Shown here in pieces: positions 25,635 through 51,560 of a stretch of DNA of 64,000 nucleotides. The stretch's first letter is position 1; every line of letters begins with the position of its first letter. The notes below the pieces were generated by a model. That model searched no databases. It was not told the origin of the DNA and saw only the letters and a list, made by a program, of their open reading frames with translations. Origin of the DNA: Taeniopygia guttata (Eukaryota; Chordata; Aves; Passeriformes; Estrildidae); contig NC_133028.1 in assembly GCF_048771995.1 (NCBI RefSeq), forward strand, positions 69,743,501 to 69,807,500. Reading direction: 5' to 3'. The translations under genes were made by a program, and so were the position numbers.

Positions 25635-25850
25635 GCCACCCCAGCGGCGCTCCCCGGTCCCGGCGCTGCCGGATCGCTCCGCCGCTCGCTGCTCCGCTCA
25701 CACGCCGGGCACGGCCCCACCGCGGCTCCGCGCTGCCCGCGGCACCTGCGCCTGTGCCGGGCAGAGCGAAACAGCCCCTCCCTGCCCCGGCCCCGTGTCC
25801 CCGCAGGGCCCTGCCGCTCCCGGAATGGACCCGTGTCACCCCACAGCCCG

Positions 25851-27950
25851 GCAAAGTCCAAGTGCTCCTTCTTGGAGCAGCTCTTGCTGCCCCTGCGAAG
25901 CTCCAGGAAAGGCTTTGGCAGAGCTGCAGTGCTCTGCACTTGCCCTGGCAGGCTCGTGTTTCTTCTCTTTGCTGAGGGGACCTGAGCCAGTGAGGGGACT
26001 TGGTCCTGATCATGCAAACAATGACTCACGCTATCCTAGACAGCCAACTCCTCATGTGTGCTCCAGCCAGAGCACACCCACTCCATACCGGCTTTTGGCA
26101 GGGCACAGTGGCCCGGTCACACAACAGCCAAATTTGTGTCCTTGCTGCCTTAGGACACAGGCGGTGAGCACACATTGCCCAGAGCAGCACTTGCGTAGCT
26201 GCACTTTGGGACTTGCTGGCTGTGAGGGCTACAGGGCAATATGGGCTTCTGTGGGCAGGGAACTCCAGGTCCTCGGTGCCCCGTTGTACCAGTTCTGGTT
26301 TAGCCACGGGATGTCACCTCTCGGGACACTCAGGGACTCCAGAGTTAGGGACAGGCATAAAATAAAGCCTGCACTGCAACAAGGCAGCCAAGAGGAACAG
26401 TGTCAGCATCTGCAAGAGCTGCTCTAAGCTTTAATTCCTACACACAGACACTGCACTTCCCACTGTTCCCACCCTTCCGAGGGAACAGCAAGTGCTGCAG
26501 CACCATTACCAAGATGTCTCCTTTTAGGTACCGGAGCACGGGCACTGCCAGGGGAATGGGCGAGGCCTCTGCAGCACCACGCAGGTGGCTGCTTTGTGAC
26601 ATCCTTCAGCTGTCCTGGCATTTTCCCTTACCTCCACTACAGGCAATCATGTCAGCTCTGATGCTGACAGAAGGTGCTCTTGAACAATCTGAAGTATGCA
26701 AGACTTTGTGGCACAAGTAAAACCAGGTCCTGGCTGACTGTGGAGTTTCAGACACCATTATCTCCTGCCCTTCCCTGTTGCCCTGTTCTTTTAAACGTTT
26801 TAAAGTTCCTTTAGAAGTTTTCTATGCCTTCTGATGTTTACATATTTCTGCTGGAGTTCTCACACACTGTTCATGTAAATAATGATTGTTTTGCATTCTT
26901 CTTTGTGGGAGGAGAGAATAGATGGACTCCTGGTTTGAAGAGTGTGGTTGGAGAGGTGGTAATTTCATCCTCTAATCCATGGTCACCTCTGGAATTCTAT
27001 ATATTGTGAGGTCAGAAATAAAATTAACTTCCTTTTGCTCTTTTGATCTTAGTGTGAGTGCGTGAGTTATTTCATGTCGGAGTGCGACACGTCCCCTCAG
27101 CCCCAGATAACGTGAACCAGCACAATTTACCTCACAACTCAAGGCACCAAGGGCTGAATGCTGCAGGCCCTCATCGGAGGCACAGGGCATTGTGTTTCTC
27201 TGGAGATCTCTGGAGATCAGCAGATCTTGTAGCTGTGGAGGATGCTCCTCTGAGGAATTATCGGTGACTCTGGCTTTGGGACTTCTACAGGATCCAGTTT
27301 TTTCATTCCAGTATTCCAGCTCACACAATTGGACTACTTTTCAGTCACTTCCTAACTGCCTTTTATCGGGAAATATTACAGGCAAGATGTACCCTCAACA
27401 AGATACAGCCAACAGGAACTTCTGAGATTCCATGATTCGGCCACACCTTATCTATGAGCAGTTCAATAACCCTTTTACCAACCAGCCTTTCTGGGTAACT
27501 GCCAACAAACACAAGAAGTAAAAAACAGGAAAATTTTGGCAATTACTTCTGCACCATCAAAACTCAATGACACTAAAGTGGAGAGTAAGCAACTCTAGTC
27601 TGTTTGTTTTAAAGACAACTCGGCTCACATTCCTCCCAGCACCACTGCAATAACCATTTAAGCTGTATCCCGCAGCCAGATGCTGCAGCCTGGCAGGGTG
27701 TGGAGGGATCCCAGCTGGGACACGTCTGAGAGGAGCTCATATCCTCCATGGGCCACACACACACACCCCCCAAGGTGAGAGAAGCCACCAAAGTCAAACA
27801 CTTCAAAGCACACGGCACTGTGCTGCTGCAGCTTTGCCACCGTCACCAGCCAGGTCAGCAATGGTGTTCTTACAAAATCTTTTCTGTGAGCGAGGGGTGC
27901 CGGGGCTCTACAGCCACCTGCATGCAAGAGAATTAGGGACATGGATAAAT
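25851..27950. other. spacer between CpG island and G3BP2 3' end
   Basis: About 2.1 kb without a supported gene. Moderately GC-rich to about 26650, then AT-richer, with a possible LTR relic at 26904-27095 listed separately. Small open frames on both strands have no recognisable content. Confidence 0.5.
26904..27095 (+). mobile_element. possible solo LTR fossil of an avian endogenous retrovirus
   Basis: The segment begins TGTGGGAGGAG and has AATAAA at 27017-27022 followed by a T-rich GT stretch (CTTTTGATCTTAGTGTGAG), an arrangement typical of the R-U5 part of avian LTRs. No internal retroviral region, no second LTR and no clear target duplication were seen, so if real it is an old, isolated fragment. 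It could also be a chance poly(A)-like region. Confidence 0.3.
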
Positions 27951-30603
27951 GCTGCAGACATCAGTAGTTTATTGGCATGTTTAGTCAAAACACATTCAGA
28001 ATGGAAACTTAAAAGTAAAAATACTTTCCACCTGCAACAATTAAACTAGAATCTACTAGCATATAATGCTTGACAAGTTACAGCAATAAAGATGGTAATC
28101 CACTGTCTCGAATACCTACTAAAGTCAAGATGGTCAGCCAAGTTTGTTGAAGTAGAACCGTAATGACAAAATACTCCCACCATTCACAAATCAGCGACTA
28201 ACAGTAATGGTCAGTGAATCCCTTCCTTTGCTCTAAGAGGTACATTGACTATTAAGAGGGTCAAGAACACGTAAGAGTCCACAGTACAGCAGGTGAGCTA
28301 TCACCATGTAAACTTCTCTGGATGATGTTCCAAGGGTTCGTGTCACTTAAACAAGAAGCAAGCCAAAAAGCAGAATGGCTCAGGAGCTCTTTTTACTACT
28401 CCGTTTCTGTTGTCAATTATTTCCAGTGCCGTATGCCATACAAACAAATTAGGTGGCAGCAGAACACCACAGCACTACAGAAGGAAAAAAAGAACCTCCA
28501 GGCTACACAAATCACACTGGTGGCAAACTGCTAACTGATGACAGCAATTTGTCCGAGGGCTTCAAACCTAAGGAGTGGAGTTGTGTGGCGAGCAGTTCAA
28601 GTACTACAGATTTCCAGGTAACAGCTGAAATGGCAAGACCTTCAACAAAAAAACTGAAATATGAAATTGCCAAATGCTACAAATGTGTCCCAGAAAAAAA
28701 AAGTGTATGAAAATAGTGCAAGACTTACCATGGAACACAGAAGACCTCAAATCTGGGAGAGAACACACAGATGCCACTTCCCCTTGCCTAGTGTATCAGA
28801 AAAGATGAGCAAAATCTTCCACATTACTCAAAACCAGCAAATGACTGCATAATCCAGAGCCAGACTGCCAGGATGCCCTCCCTGCTTTTGCTTGAAGTTG
28901 CCCTTCTTTAAGTTGAAGTCTTCCACGTTCAGCAGCAGCTGTCAGCATCACGCTTTTGCACGGATGCACGCACCAGCACCCGCTTTGCTCCCAGCCCGCA
29001 GCCAGCACTCGCTGCAAGGCCCGGCACCGGGCCCGCCCGTGCTGCCTGCTGCAGTGGCTGTTTATGGGAATGTGCTCCGGGACATGATCCAGAAACACAC
29101 CTCTCCACGGAGAACCCACCAGTCAAACTGCAGAAGAGAACGCCTCCTTTCTATCCGTCAGGCCAGAGCCACATCAGTGTCAACATCAGCTGAGAGTTAT
29201 GTGCAAAATGAGTACAAGTTTTTCAAAAAGTGCAAGTGGAAAATGCAAGAACTTAAGAGCTGCTGTTTAGTTCTCTGAAAATTGCAGTATCCCCATTTGA
29301 CAAGCTCACCTTTACAAAGGATGCTTACGTCTACCCATTATGAGCTGGCCAGAAGTGTCCACCATTCTGGACTGACTTCTGAAATTCAGGTCCAAGAGAG
29401 ATTAGAACTCCACTTTCTTTTACTCTGACACTGATTAAAGAAAAGAGACAATCTGGAGACTACCTGGATGCCTTCATCCTCCCTTCCCCCCCGCTGCAAA
29501 AAAAACAGGCAAACTTGTTAATTGAAGAGCAAGGTGGATGATCATTATAGCAACGTTTACTCATTGAAAGATACTGCAATTTTTTAATACAATTTTCCAA
29601 TTATTTAAATGCTTTGCAGCCGCTTGGCTTTGCAGCACAGTACTTCATACACTATACTGTACAAAATCACCAGCAAGACTGGAATGATGTATTCATAGAA
29701 GGCACCATCATGCTTATTACATTACCAGAGAACTCAAATACAGTCAAGACAAGTTTCACTGTACAATGCTTCTCGAAGGGGGAAGGGGAAGGAGGAGTGT
29801 GTTGAGCAGCCATCCCTGCACTGAAGAGGGGCAGATAGAAAAATCTGGTGTGAGCTATCAAACTTGTTGCATACTCAGGGCTACAACTTGGAAACTCTGG
29901 GTTCTGGTTACAGCTAACTGGATTCCTTCTGGAACAAAGGTGTAGTCTTATTAAGGTTTGTGTGTGTACAGAGGTTGGTCACAGCAAGCAGAGCAGATGC
30001 CCGCATCGTTCCCCAAGCTATTCTGTCTGAGTAAGAGGATGAAGGTTTTCCCTCCGATGCCTCCTGCAGCTGTCAGTATAAATGAGTTCAGAGGACCCAT
30101 TAGTGCATTTTGATGAGTGCGTAAACACGAGTTTGTTTGGAGCCGAGTGTTCTAAGAAGGAAAAAAAAAAAAAAGCCAAGCTTCTCCAATTGCACAAATT
30201 GCACAATTTGTGTTTCCAACAGTAGTAGGCAGAAACGGTAACACTTACACAAAATGTGCAGCAGAGGGTTTTTGACTGAAAGGACCTGAATTCTACTGGG
30301 CATGTCCTTTAGTTCAACTTCTGTTGCAGATAGTTAACTGGTCTTTTCTTTTGTTTCTTTTTTCTTTATTTTTAGTCTTCAATTCTCCACGTATACATTT
30401 ATAAATTAAGAGTGTGACTCCTGTTGTGAAACTGGGGAAAAAATGTCCACCTCAATTTAAACTGGAAACCAAAGGATGTTTTCACATCAAAGAAATTATC
30501 AGAAGGGCTGTGTCACATTCCAAAGCTAAAAAAAAAATTAACAAGAATGCAAACACGATGGATAATGTACCACTGCCAAGACTGTCTGCCCACAGTGGAG
30601 ATC
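27950..30603 (-). other. G3BP2: G3BP2 3' untranslated region
   Basis: From the stop codon at 30604-30606 the minus strand runs about 2.65 kb through AT-rich DNA with no further exon. Two AATAAA signals (TTTATT on the + strand) are seen, at 30365-30370 and 27968-27973. This suggests a short form (about 250 bases of UTR) and a long form ending near 27950. A GC-rich block at about 28930-29090 interrupts the otherwise AT-rich UTR. The distal end is inferred from the signal only. Confidence 0.6.
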
Positions 30604-44594
<13,991 letters not shown>

Positions 44595-45162
44595 TTAATT
44601 GGAAGGCACCCCTGTGAATCACAACTTGCCCATAAAAGGATAAACATTGTGATACTAGAATTGAAACAATTATGCATACAGGGCCTTAATTTGCCAGAAA
44701 ATATTCAACCAACTCAGGAGACCCTCTCCCACCTCTTTTGAGTAAATAAGAAAATTTCAGTCCATTCATGTATTATCTTGATGAAAAGGGAACAATGAAT
44801 ATGAAGTCCCTTACAGAACAGGTATTTTGAAAAACATAAAAAACCACCCTGAATCGAACAAACAAAAACCCTGTTAAAAATCTCCTGCACCATTTACTTA
44901 TCCTTTAGCTGATGAATATTTTAAAAGCCCAGTTCAACAGCCCTGAAAAGCAAACAGGAATACACTTTCTTAAGGCAGCTGGTACCTGTGCTTCAAAAGT
45001 TTACTGTCATATCTGTAAGATGAAGATGGGAGTACCAATATGAAGTAACTATGTGGGATGGATTCACATTCCATGAAGACAGGGAAGGGAAACCTTAGTG
45101 CCTCAGAGATGACCAAAGTCTTAGGTGCTACTTGTCCAACCTAACCGCATTTCACTTTTGTC

Positions 45163-45245
45163 ATAGCATCACCTAAGTTGGAAAGGACTTCCAGGGGGTC
45201 ACCTGCCTCAACCTGTTATGCTCCTACCCATCCATACTGTCCTGC
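45163..45245 (-). mobile_element. probable CR1 3' fragment (-) in G3BP2 intron 1
   Basis: CATAGCATCACCTAAGTTGG, AAAGGACTTCCAGGGGGTCA and CTGCCTCAACC resemble a diverged minus-strand CR1 3' end, where GAATCACCTAGGTTGGAAAAG is usual. It is short and worn, lying in the large first intron of G3BP2. Confidence 0.55.
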
Positions 45246-48200
45246 AGATCATCCACGTCATAAAATAATCCTCAGTACTCTAAAACACTTTTTGATGGCT
45301 TGCCAGTACCCAACATATTGGTTTTGCCAGCTCACTTAAGACTACCCTTGTCTGAGATCATGAAATTCCCTGCAGTTCTCACACAGACACTTCATCTAAT
45401 TTCTCTCTCCAAAAATTACTGTGTATGTAAGGAAACAGGCAAAAAGACCAAATCAAAAATCCAAGTTTCCAACTTGGGAGATAATGCTAGAGTAGGATTT
45501 TTGAGTTTTTACCAAAATAACCTTGACCCATCCATCTAAACCAAAGGCCAAACACAAGATTGTTTTCAATTACAGACTGACAGCACATAAAGCACATGAA
45601 GTGAAATTGGGAGATTAACCTCAGCTTAAGAAGGGCCTCTAATAAAGGCAGAACATGCATAGGAACAACGCCACAAGCATGTCAGAGTTCCATCATAATG
45701 GAACTCCAAGGAAAAAAGCCCACATACTCAGCTCAATTAGTTTACACTTCACAGACAACCAAAATTAATTCAAGCCAGTGACCCAAGCCACAAGACAATA
45801 CCAAGAAATGCCCCCAAATGCAGTTAGTCAGGAACCACAGCTGAAACAAGTCTCAAAAATGTGCAGGTAAAGCAGAAGGCAAGGCCTAAAACACAAGTCT
45901 TGAACCTGGAGATAAGAAATCAGCAAACTTATGATAGGGTTATCCAAAACCCTATCACAATATAGGGTTTTTAAATAAACCCTTTGATGTAACTCAACAA
46001 GACTCTGGAACACAGTATTAGTTTTGCCTCACAGGAAGCCCCAGATGAAGTAATTGTGCTAATGACACACAAAACCAAATGTCAGAATTCTAAGGGACAT
46101 CAAACATTTGAGCCCTGTTCATGCTCAAAGCAGGAACAAAGGAAAGAAAACAAAATATGAGCAATTTCAGGATCTTCCCAACACAACTCACACTACAGCA
46201 ATGGCATCCACTAGGAAATTCTACTTAGAAACCAGCCTGAAGAGAACATGTCCGTTTCTACAGGTGAGACTATCCTTTTATTTTGTTCCCCTGCCTCACA
46301 GGGGAATGATGAACACAAAGCTGGTGACAGGATCTTCACCATGAGCACCTGGGAAAATACACAAAGACAGAGCTTCATCAGGATTTTTTAGAAGAACCTG
46401 TTAAAAAGCAGATGATGGCCACCACACATGACTATAGCAATAAGCAAAGTGTACTTGTTAACAAATTTCTGGCATTCCCCATGAAGACTGACAATGTCTC
46501 TGGGTAGAAAACATAATAATCTGTGACAAGTCCTTACACTACAGGAGATCTGCATCACACTGCCCCTTTTCCTCACTGGAAGCTGTCCTATTTCCTCACT
46601 GTGCACCTCTTCCGCATTTCACATGAGTGCATCATGGTGCTGGACACACATGACACCATCACATAATTTTACAGGATGTCTCTACAATTCTTCACCTGTC
46701 TCAGTATTATTTCCTTTTATTATTTCTTCAAAGATTTCAATAGGGATAGCAGAGCCTTAATAATCTGTTCAGGTCTCCCAGGTCATTAAAAGGCAGTGAA
46801 ATAAAATCAGAGGTACTCCTTGCCAGCAATATGGGTGCCATGAAACCAGGTTTTCAAAATATTAAAATCTGCACGTGTCTCAATTAGTATAGCACCTCTG
46901 TAAAGTCAAGGACCTGAGCCTTAGCAGGCCCAAGGGGTTTGGAAGTAAAGACACCAGTGAAATTTAAGCCAAAAGTCGGGGCATGAGCATCAACAACTGC
47001 TCATCCACAGGCACTCCTACCTACATCCAGCTGACATAACAACTCATGGACAAGATTTAATTTCCACCTTATCCACTACTTCTGATTCTTCTGTTACCAA
47101 AAAGGTACACTGGATTTCCAATGCTTTCCTCAGCCAAGGAGAATCAGGAGCCACACAAAATATTTTGCAGTACACTCACTAGCTGAAATGCACGAAGCAA
47201 CATGGAATCTCTTTCTTCTCAAGACTCAGAGGTGAGGAACCCAATTCCAAAACTAAAGAACGTGCACACGGGCCAGTGAAATACTCCTTGCAACTTCAAC
47301 TGGTGTGATTCAAGTTTATAAAAATAACTTCAGCCTACAGGCAGGACTTCTTTCAAAAGAACAAAAACAATGAGAGAACTGGCACAGAAAGGAATTATTT
47401 GCAATTTGCAGGCAAAAATAAGCAAACAAACAAAAGCAGAAAAGATAATTTCCTACAAAGAGCAACTGCATAGTACTGAAATTCACCTAACACCTTCTGA
47501 CAGCCATGACAAATAAAGCAAGGAATCAGCCTTTGCAATAAGGTGCCAGGGCTAATGGGATGAGGTACAGCCCACACGGAGACAACTCTGTATGTGAGAA
47601 TCAACTACAATCACTTCTCATGTCCACACTCCAGGAAGAGCATGCAAAATCATTCAACCTGTAATCACCTTTATACACAAAATTCTGTTAAGCTGTCTTT
47701 GTCTCTTGTTTAAGTGAATGAAAAAAAAAAAGGAGAAACCAAACCCCAATTCATCATCCATTAGCTTGCAAGAGAGGGCAGCAGCAATTTGTTTCTGAAC
47801 AAGTAGTGAAGGCTGCTACATGTTGAGTAGTGAAATGTTCCTCAGCATGCATTTTGCTCAATAAGCAGCTCTGACATTAGCAAAGCCTTTCCCCCCTATA
47901 ATATATGTAAGTACTCTCATAATTATTATTATTACTATTTCCCATGCCCCGTAGAAAGCAAAAATATGACTCGTCATCTGTGGCAAAGCACTGTTACCTG
48001 AGGCCACGACTGAGCTACAGAATGGTGGCCTACATGCTCAAATTTAGGTATCCAGAGAACAAACTTTGGCACAAAGTCTTTGGTTGTGCCAAAAGAGGTA
48101 TTCCAAAGCCACTTTTATCCTGTTTCAAGACAAACCAACATCCAGTGGCCTGGATGTTTCATCAATTCTACCTGGGAAAAAAGAAACAAAACCCAAACAA

Positions 48201-51129
48201 ACCAGAACAAGGCTGAACTGAATTCTGACAATAGCTGAAGAAAGCTACCTGAATTTGAACATAACCTCCATCAAGAGAAACCTCTAAGCTTGGCAAGGGA
48301 GTTGTGGGCCTCACCAGTTGTTTTAATAAAAAACTAAAGGCAAATAACATTTTGTTCTATTGACAAGCAAATTTCATCCTCTGAACAAGTCATCCATGGA
48401 ACAATTTGTCTGTAACTATAGGCACACAGACATCAAGCTATTACTTTCCATAAATCTGCAACAGCATGGCTTGTTTGTATATCCACAAGTTAGCAATTCT
48501 TGTCCAAGTTATTAATCAGATTTGACTATAACACTTAAAACAAAAATAAGTTTGAGAAAAATGTTCTTGCAAATCAGGAAGATGTTCCCCACACAGCGGG
48601 CACACTAAGCAAAAGCTACAAGTGCCACCTCGCACACCTCTGGAATTGAAGGAAAACAGAAGGGAAGGGGAGAGCAGCTTTCACAATCTTGGACACATTT
48701 GTCCTGAACCCAGATTTATCAGTTTTAATCTGTGTTTCTTACTGTAGACAAGCAAAAGATAATGCCTTGCAGGAAAGGCTTGCTCCTGCAATCCATAAGC
48801 ACGAGTCTGAGAAGCCATCAGCGGCGCACATTGCGTGAGCAGCCACAGCTTGCCCTGCAGAACCCGGTGGGTACCCCATCGACAGGCAAAGCAGCACCAA
48901 CTGCAAGGAGAAACATCCTGAAAGGGCAACACAAGTCCCAGACAACATGCCAGTACTGACACGACCATCCCTCTGTCATGCTCAGCAAGGTCAGGACTCA
49001 GAGCATCCTCATTCTGCAGCAAACACCAGCAACCATTCTGATAGATGTGAAATGTATCAGAATGCCTTTATGATCTCCTTTACCTGTGTGTTACATCCTC
49101 AACTGGCTGAGCTCAAAGGCAGAGCACGCAGTTCTTTCAAAGCAAGCTCTCCTGAGAGTTTGCTTTAGTTTTGGTTTGAGGTTGGGGTTTTTTGGGAGAG
49201 GTTTAACAGCACCCTGTATCTTAGGCACACAGCTGCCATAGGGGACCATCCTCTGGGCAATTTAGCTGTGCAGTCCAAAAGGGCCAACACGCACCCAAAG
49301 AGCAGTAACAACAGTGATCTGCTCTGGGAGAGCCATTCCACCTCTGTGTCACCATCCAAGAGCAGGTTCGGAGCCTTTCTCCATCTATTAGTCTGACATA
49401 CCCATCTTTTCATGTTACTTGAGTTGAAACACGGCTCTTTATTTGTTAAATGATCTCAAAAGCAGCGACATCCAGCACCACAACTACTACAGCAGAAGAC
49501 ACAAATCCAACACTGAGCCTCTTAAGGTACAGTGATTCCCCACTGTATTTTCAGTGCTGTGAAATAATCTTAAGCGTAAGAAGAGATATTTAAATTGAAT
49601 CCTCAGTTCCATGAAGGAAAACAGTTACCTGGATGATGGACATTTGATTTTTCTCTTCAGTTAATGTTAGTTTTCAGAGAAAAGCTTTTCCATTCCTAAT
49701 GAAAAAAATCACCAAATACAGCTCATAATTTCACACTCTAACCCCACATCTGCCAAGCAGATAACTGTAAGAACACTTCCAATGGCAAACCAAGATTATG
49801 TTTCTGACATCCAAGCAACCAGGGCTCACAAGAAGGAATCCTTCAGAATGACAAGGTTTCCTAGGGGAGGCATGGCCCTGTACCCACAGCCACAATGGAC
49901 GCAGAATGCCCCCTGCACGAGAAGTCAATGATGGAGATAAAGCAACACCACTTTGTCAGCAACCACTTCTCAGCTCACAATCCAAACTACAAATCCTATA
50001 CTCACTTGCAGTGCTACAGCAACAGAGCTACATTACATTCAGAAATTGGGTATAGATTGTTACAACTTCCCCTATTTCCCAACTGTTTCAAAATACCTTG
50101 GGCATCTTTACACTTCTTTCTGCAGGAAAGTTGTTCATTTGCACACCGAACTGAAGAACATACAGAGGGCTTCAGAGTTGCCAAACCAGCACGGAAGGCC
50201 ACAGTAACAATGTCTACATGACTAACCAAGACTTTCTGCTTGAAATTAAACAATAATGTCATATAATCTCATTCTCTCCTGTGATAGTCCTTTTATGCAG
50301 TGGCACCTGGAACCAAGCTCAAGATCCAGGCTCACCCAGCTACCCAAGGGCTTTAAAAGACTTGTTGTGGAGATGCTCCTGGGCACCCACACTGCAACTG
50401 CAGTGACCTCCGAGGAGAAGGGAGGCAGAAGCCTGAGAACTCAACGAGCTCAACTCAGGTGACAAATGAGAGCAGCTCAGAAAAGATCTACTCAAGGTAT
50501 CCAGCTCTGCAGAATAAAAGGTGCTCACAACAACTTCTGCAATATCACTCCGTGTGCAAACAGAGTAGCCCAGGTTACGACTGAGGAAAGGGGAAGCGCA
50601 GAAAGGCGAGGACTGCAGAGCTGGGGCAGCCCTTATAGCCAGGTTACCAGAGCTGTACTAACTTCTAGGAGAGCAGAGGGGCCCGCTGAACCGAGGATGG
50701 GGAGCTGAGGGAGCTTCGGCAGCACGCCCGAGGCCGGCGCAGCATCACCCTGCCCATGCCGAAGCCCACGTACCTCTGGAGGCCCCTGCACAGGGATCGA
50801 TCCATGAAGTGAGACGGGAAGCGGCGCCCGCAGGGCCCAACACCGCAGCCAGCATCGAGCACCGCGGGGCCTGGGGGCGCTTTTCCCCGGCCTCCCCGCG
50901 CCGCCCGGGGCGAGGCGGAAGAGCCGCCAAGGTGACGGCGAACAAAAGCCGCCCCCCCGCGCTGCGAGCCGAGCCGGGAGCCAGCGGCCGGGGCGGGCAG
51001 CGAAGGGCAAAGCCGGGACCCGGGGCGCTGCCCCGCTCAGCGCCCTCAGCGCCCTCAGCGGCCGCCCCCCTCACACAAACAGAGCCCGCGCCGGGGCCTA
51101 CCCTGCCCCCCGCCCCCCACGCCGCTCAC

Positions 51130-51290
51130 CTAAGGGACAAAAGTCTCGGTGCGCGGGGCCGCGGCGCGTCTTCGCCCACGCCGCCGGGAGCTGCGCGGAG
51201 CCGGGCGCGGCGAGCGTGTCCCTCGGGCGGCGCGTCCCGCGGCGCGGGCAGCACAGGGCGAGCGGGGCGCGGCGGCGGCGGCGGCGGCGG
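51130..51290 (-). other. G3BP2: G3BP2 non-coding first exon (5' UTR)
   Basis: On the minus strand CCCTTAG is followed by GTGAGCGG, giving a strong donor with its exon edge at 51130. The next exon begins at 44573 after ATTACAG, so intron 1 is about 6.6 kb. The transcription start is not visible; the right edge given here is a guess placed at the CGG repeat. A second donor-like site (GAG followed by GTACGTGG, edge near 50774) could serve an alternative first exon. Confidence 0.55.
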
Positions 51291-51293
51291 CGG
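51270..51293. repeat. (CGG)8 trinucleotide repeat
   Basis: Eight uninterrupted CGG units (CCG in the G3BP2 sense direction) lie at the upstream edge of the G3BP2 first exon. A G-tract array (GGGCGGGCGGGGGAGGGAGG and on) follows at about 51305-51340, with G-quadruplex potential on the + strand, which is the template strand for G3BP2. Confidence 0.9.
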
Positions 51294-51560
51294 TGTCACA
51301 GCCGGGCGGGCGGGGGAGGGAGGGAAGGAGGGAGGGCGGCCGCGGCTCCCGTGCGTGCTGCGTGCGCCTGCGCAGAGCCGGGGATGGGCGGGGCAGCCAG
51401 GGGAAAGGCGGGGCGTCCCCCGGCGCTCTCCGCCAATCAGCACCGGGCGGCGCGATGACGTCAGGCGGCAGCCAGGCGCGTTTATCCCGGGAGGGAGGCG
51501 GGACATGATGGATGCCGAGCGGTGCGTACGGTCGGGCCGGCCTCGCTCTTTCTCCCGCCT

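Larger units (their letters stand above)
25125..25850. promoter_or_regulatory. orphan CpG island between ALB and G3BP2 3' ends
   Basis: Base composition switches sharply from AT-rich DNA to a stretch dense in CpG from about 25125 to 25850, then fades by 26000. It lies between two genes that converge on it, so it cannot be the promoter of either one. It contains a candidate minus-strand first coding exon (25187-25303), a donor-like GTGAGC at 25181-25186 (- strand), and a run of imperfect TTCGGCT/ACTCGG repeats at 25555-25634. CpG islands of this size usually mark promoters; the transcript is unknown. Confidence 0.65.
50690..51560. promoter_or_regulatory. G3BP2 CpG island promoter
   Basis: This is a dense CpG island around the G3BP2 first exon. 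Upstream of the exon (rightward) lie an NRF1-like palindrome TGCGCCTGCGCA at 51363-51374, a CCAAT word at 51433-51437 and a perfect cyclic-AMP response element TGACGTCA at 51456-51463. There is no TATA box, as expected for a housekeeping gene. Factor binding is inferred from the motifs only. Confidence 0.75.

Noticed and set aside
25041-25985. Long open frame (314 codons) on the + strand between ALB and G3BP2
   Set aside because: It coincides with a CpG island where stop codons are rare. Several overlapping frames on both strands are open too, composition is Pro/Ala/Arg-rich, and no domain is recognised. The smaller minus-strand exon candidate is better formed.
50760-50820. Extra G3BP2 5' exon ending at a GTACGT donor
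   Set aside because: The donor is good and an acceptor-like CCTGTGCAG lies 12 bases upstream of it. The sequence alone cannot tell an alternative exon from chance in GC-rich DNA, so it is only mentioned under exon 1.
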